From Pseudomonas sp. NKUCC02_KPG (GTDB lineage Bacteria > Pseudomonadota > Gammaproteobacteria > Pseudomonadales > Pseudomonadaceae), in the NCBI RefSeq assembly GCF_019345465.1, contig NZ_JAHKRC010000020.1, positions 41,808-105,807 of the forward strand: 64,000 nt of DNA, given 5' to 3'. Shown in pieces: positions 60,894 to 64,000 of this stretch. The notes under the pieces were generated by a model that saw nothing but the letters and a program-made list of their open reading frames with translations, did not search any database and was not told the DNA's origin. Position 1 is the first letter of the stretch, and the number at the start of each line of letters is the position of its first letter. The position numbers and the translations under genes were made by a program.

Positions 60894-62210
60894 ATGCAAG
60901 TGAAGCGATTTTTCGCCGCCGATATGCGTCAGGCCATGAAGCTGATTCGTGATGAGCTGGGGGCTGACGCCGCCATTATTGGCAACCGCCGGATAGCCGG
61001 GGGCGTTGAGTTGACTGCGGCCCTGGACTACAAGCTGTCCGCGCTGGCACCCCGTGTACCGAACATTGAGCTCGAAGAAGAGCTGCGCAAGACCCAGTCG
61101 CGGATTGTCTCGGCCCAGGCCGAGTTGAGCCTGCGCGGTGAGGGCGAGGCGGGGGACAACCGTCAGTTGTTTGCCGGTCTGCCGCTGACCGCCGCCGAAC
61201 CGTTGATCGAGCCGACCCTTGAAGAGCCGCCGCGCCCTGCGCCTGCGCCAGCCGCACCGACGATTGATCAGCGCGCATTCGACAACATGCGTCATGAACT
61301 CAACGGTTTGCGCGAGTTGCTCGAAGTGCAGCTCGGCTCGCTGGCCTGGAGCCAGCTGCAGGATGCCAAGCCTGCCCAGGCCAATCTGTGGCGTCGCCTG
61401 CAGCGTATCGGCCTGTCCGGGCCGCTGTCCCGTGATCTGCTGGCGCAAGTGGCCGGCATCGAGGAGCCGCGTCAGGCCTGGCGGATGCTGTTGGCGCACC
61501 TGGCGCGCATGATTGCCACGCCTGAGCTGGAACCGCTGGAAGAGGGCGGTGTGATCGCGATGGTCGGCCCCGCAGGGATGGGTAAAACCACCACGCTGGC
61601 CAAGCTGGCGGCGCGTTATGTGCTCAAGTACGGCGCGCAGAACATTGCCCTGGTGAGCATGGACAGCTTTCGTATTGGCGCCCAGGAGCAACTCAAGACC
61701 CTGGGCCGGATTCTCAACGTACCGGTGACCCACGTGGCCCCCGGTCAGTCGTTGGGCCAGACCCTTGAGCCACTGGTGCGCAAGCGCGTGGTGCTGGTGG
61801 ACACTGCCGGGCTGCAAGCCAGCGACCCGGCGTTGCGCCTGCAGCTGGAAAGCCTCGCGGGGCGGGGCATCAAGGCCAGAAATTATCTGGTACTGGCCAC
61901 CACCAGCCAGAAACAGGTGCTGACGGCGGCGTACCTCAGTTACAAGCGTTGCGGGCTGGCCGGTTGCATCCTGACCAAACTGGATGAAACGGCAAGCCTG
62001 GGCGAGGTGTTGAGCCTGGCGATCAGTCACGGGCTGCCGGTGGCGTACCTCACCGATGGTCCAAGGATTCCGGATGACCTTCACCTGCCGCGCCGTCACC
62101 AGTTGGTGAGTCGCGCAGTGAGTGTGCAAATGCAGGAAGAACCCAGCGAAGAAGCCATGGCCGATATGTTCGCTGATATCTATCACAGCCCTCCCAAGCG
62201 GGTAGGCTGA
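60894..62210 (+). CDS. flhF: Flagellar placement GTPase FlhF
   Basis: A 438-residue SRP-type GTPase that sets polar flagellum position. N-terminal basic domain (QVKRFFAADMRQAMKLIRDELG), variable linker, then the NG GTPase domain with Walker A MVGPAGMGKTTTLAKLAA, the VLVDTAGL motif and the TKLDE specificity motif. Confidence 0.97.
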   Translation: MQVKRFFAADMRQAMKLIRDELGADAAIIGNRRIAGGVELTAALDYKLSALAPRVPNIELEEELRKTQSRIVSAQAELSLRGEGEAGDNRQLFAGLPLTAAEPLIEPTLEEPPRPAPAPAAPTIDQRAFDNMRHELNGLRELLEVQLGSLAWSQLQDAKPAQANLWRRLQRIGLSGPLSRDLLAQVAGIEEPRQAWRMLLAHLARMIATPELEPLEEGGVIAMVGPAGMGKTTTLAKLAARYVLKYGAQNIALVSMDSFRIGAQEQLKTLGRILNVPVTHVAPGQSLGQTLEPLVRKRVVLVDTAGLQASDPALRLQLESLAGRGIKARNYLVLATTSQKQVLTAAYLSYKRCGLAGCILTKLDETASLGEVLSLAISHGLPVAYLTDGPRIPDDLHLPRRHQLVSRAVSVQMQEEPSEEAMADMFADIYHSPPKRVG

Positions 62211-62329
62211 GGTAGTCAAGATTACGTTGCAATGTACCTACATCTGATGGTCTGAAGGTTTTGTTCCAATGGGGAACGGGCAGCCAACGCATGTAGCCGC
62301 GTCTAAGTAAGACAAGGTAAAAAAAGATC

Positions 62330-63157
62330 ATGGGCAGCATGCATCCCGTACAGGTGATCGCAGTGACCGGCGGCAAGGGTGGCGTCGGTAAAACTAACGT
62401 CTCAGTCAACTTGTCCATCGCATTGGCCGAGCTGGGCAGGCGCGTTCTGTTGATGGACGCGGACCTTGGACTGGCGAATGTCGATGTCCTGCTGGGCCTG
62501 ACCCCCAAATTCACCCTGGCCGATGTGGTCGAGGGGCGTTGCGAGCTGCGCGATGTCTTGCTGCAAGGCCCTGGCGGGATTCGTATCGTGCCGGCGGCTT
62601 CGGGCACCCAGAGCATGGTGCAGCTGAGCCCGGCGCAACACGCCGGTCTGATCCAGGCCTTCAGCGACCTCGGCGACAATCTGGATGTGCTGGTGATCGA
62701 CACCGCTGCCGGGATTGGCGAGTCGGTGGTCAGTTTTGTGCGCGCCGCCCAGGAAGTGCTGCTGGTGGTCTGCGACGAGCCGACATCGATCACCGATGCC
62801 TATGCGCTGATCAAGTTGCTCAATCGCGATTACGGCATGAACCGCTTTCGCGTACTGGCGAACATGGCCCAGAGCCCGCAGGAAGGGCGCAATCTGTTCG
62901 CCAAATTGACTAAAGTCACCGACCGCTTTCTGGATGTGGCCCTGCAATACGTGGGCGCCGTTCCGTATGACGAATGCGTGCGCAAGGCCGTGCAAAAACA
63001 GCGGGCCGTCTACGAAGCGTTCCCGCGCTCCAAGTGCTCCCTGGCGTTTAAAGCCATCGCCCAGAAAGTCGACACCTGGCCGCTGCCCGCCAACCCCCGC
63101 GGGCATCTGGAGTTCTTTGTCGAGCGTCTGGTGCAGCAAGCAGGGGGGCGCTTTTAA
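62330..63157 (+). CDS. fleN: Flagellar number regulator FleN (FlhG)
   Basis: A 275-residue MinD/ParA-like ATPase that binds FleQ and limits flagellum number to one at the pole. The deviant Walker A is GGKGGVGKTN near residue 15-24, and DADLGLANVDVLLGL and VLVIDTAAGIGESVV are present. Its end overlaps the fliA start by one base. A 119-base gap without a clear promoter separates it from flhF. Confidence 0.97.
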   Translation: MGSMHPVQVIAVTGGKGGVGKTNVSVNLSIALAELGRRVLLMDADLGLANVDVLLGLTPKFTLADVVEGRCELRDVLLQGPGGIRIVPAASGTQSMVQLSPAQHAGLIQAFSDLGDNLDVLVIDTAAGIGESVVSFVRAAQEVLLVVCDEPTSITDAYALIKLLNRDYGMNRFRVLANMAQSPQEGRNLFAKLTKVTDRFLDVALQYVGAVPYDECVRKAVQKQRAVYEAFPRSKCSLAFKAIAQKVDTWPLPANPRGHLEFFVERLVQQAGGRF

Positions 63158-63897
63158 TGACCGCCAGTGGCTATCGCATGTACAGCAAGGCGTCCCGTGA
63201 CAGCCAGTACGAGCTGATCGAGCGCTACGCCCCTTTGGTCAAGCGCATCGCCTATCACCTGTTGGCGCGCTTGCCGGCCAGCGTGCAGGTGGACGACCTG
63301 ATCCAGGCCGGGATGATCGGGCTGCTCGAGGTGTCGGGCAAATACGACGCCACCAAGGGGGCGAGTTTTGAGACCTATGCCGGGATTCGCATTCGTGGCG
63401 CCATGCTCGATGAAGTGCGAAAAGGCGACTGGGCCCCGCGCTCTGTCCACCGCAATACGCGCATGGTCAGCGATGCAATTCGGGTAATTGAAGCAAAAAC
63501 CGGTTGTGACGCTAAAGATCATGAAGTTGCGGCCGAACTCCAGTTAAGCCTTGATGATTATTACGCCATCTTGAATGACACCCTGGGCAGCCGCCTGTTC
63601 AGTTTCGACGACTTGTTGCAGGACGGCGAACACGAAGGGCTGCATGAGGATGGCGCAAGTGCTCACCCGGAGCCGTCCCGCGATCTGGAAGACGAACGCT
63701 TCCAGGGCGCGCTGGCCGATGCGATTGCCCATCTGCCCGAGCGTGAGCGGCTGGTGTTGGCGCTGTACTACGACGAGGAACTGAACCTCAAGGAAATCGG
63801 CGAAGTGCTGGGGGTCAGCGAGTCCCGTGTGAGCCAGCTGCACAGCCAGTGCGCAGCGCGGCTGCGTGCACGCCTGAGCCAGTGGCGAGCGCACTGA
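63157..63897 (+). CDS. fliA: Flagellar sigma factor FliA (sigma-28)
   Basis: A 246-residue sigma-28 that transcribes fliC and other late genes. Region 2 (LVKRIAYHLLARLPASVQVDDLIQAGMIGLLEV), region 3 and region 4 (LNLKEIGEVLGVSESRVSQLHSQC) are complete. The ATG overlaps the fleN stop by one base. Confidence 0.98.
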   Translation: MTASGYRMYSKASRDSQYELIERYAPLVKRIAYHLLARLPASVQVDDLIQAGMIGLLEVSGKYDATKGASFETYAGIRIRGAMLDEVRKGDWAPRSVHRNTRMVSDAIRVIEAKTGCDAKDHEVAAELQLSLDDYYAILNDTLGSRLFSFDDLLQDGEHEGLHEDGASAHPEPSRDLEDERFQGALADAIAHLPERERLVLALYYDEELNLKEIGEVLGVSESRVSQLHSQCAARLRARLSQWRAH

Positions 63898-64000
63898 CCG
63901 GAACACGCGTACTTATTGTGGGAGCGGGGGGGGGTGGGCGGGGGGGGCGCCCCGGGTGCACTCAAAAAAACCCCCCCCCCACCCCCGCACACCCCCCCCC
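63898..64000. other. Truncated REP and G/C-run contig end
   Basis: The sequence starts a GTGGGAGCGGG REP arm at 63918 and then runs into long G stretches and, after a short A run, long C stretches with little complexity. This looks like a read or assembly end, not biology. cheY would be expected next. Confidence 0.75.

Overview
The window comes from a Pseudomonas chromosome, most likely the P. fluorescens lineage. The evidence is the phhABC/phhR aromatic amino acid locus, the complete fleQ-fleSR-fleN flagellar regulatory system, scpAB-rluB synteny, RpoN (-24/-12) promoters ahead of flagellar operons, and two typical Pseudomonas REP families: one built on GTAGTCGCTGCCGAAGGC and one on GTGGGAGCGGGCTTGCTCG. 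Protein-coding DNA is GC-rich with Pseudomonas-like codon use. The exceptions are the middle of the flagellin gene, parts of a fimbrial cluster and a few intergenic stretches.

Layout. 1-3.7 kb: end of a YciO-type gene, scpA, scpB, a DUF1289 gene and rluB. 3.7-7.8 kb: aroP behind a long structured leader (a tRNA-like fold plus a 34-codon leader ORF), arfB, a YhhS-like MFS exporter and two very small genes. 8.0-12.3 kb: phenylalanine catabolism phhA-phhB-phhC, with the divergent regulator phhR. 12.4-16.0 kb: an orphan DUF2235 (Tle-type) phospholipase, probably a type VI secretion effector, with two tandem DUF3304 lipoprotein genes that are likely immunity genes. 16.6-24.9 kb: flgFGHIJKL. 25.4-26.3 kb: a FabH-like ketosynthase. 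26.6-31.3 kb: fliC, flaG, fliD, fliS and a fliT-like gene. 31.5-35.7 kb: fleQ, fleS, fleR. 35.9-41.7 kb: fliEFGHIJ. 41.7-43.8 kb: an STAS / PP2C phosphatase / Hpt signalling module. 43.8-50.6 kb: fliK, fliLMNOPQR, flhB. 50.6-58.6 kb: a complete nine-gene chaperone-usher fimbrial operon inserted between flhB and flhA. 58.7-63.9 kb: flhA, flhF, fleN, fliA. The last ~80 bases are runs of G and C that look like a contig-end artefact.

How it works together. FleQ (sigma-70-type promoter) would activate RpoN promoters, and I can place matching GG-N10-GC elements about 50-60 nt before flgF, fleS, fliE, fliK, fliL and flhA. FleSR would then drive later structural genes, FliA (sigma-28) would drive fliC through a good consensus promoter, and FleN would restrain FleQ. 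PhhR has a binding-site-like palindrome in the phhA-phhR intergenic region.

Most unusual points: the aroP leader; the effector/immunity tandem duplication, in which the second immunity gene appears to have inherited the effector's start codon; the fimbrial island between flhB and flhA; the PP2C/ATPase regulator that lacks its expected N-terminal receiver domain; and a FabH-like gene beside flagellin without the glycosyltransferases that accompany it in relatives. All functional statements are inferred from sequence; no database search was run.
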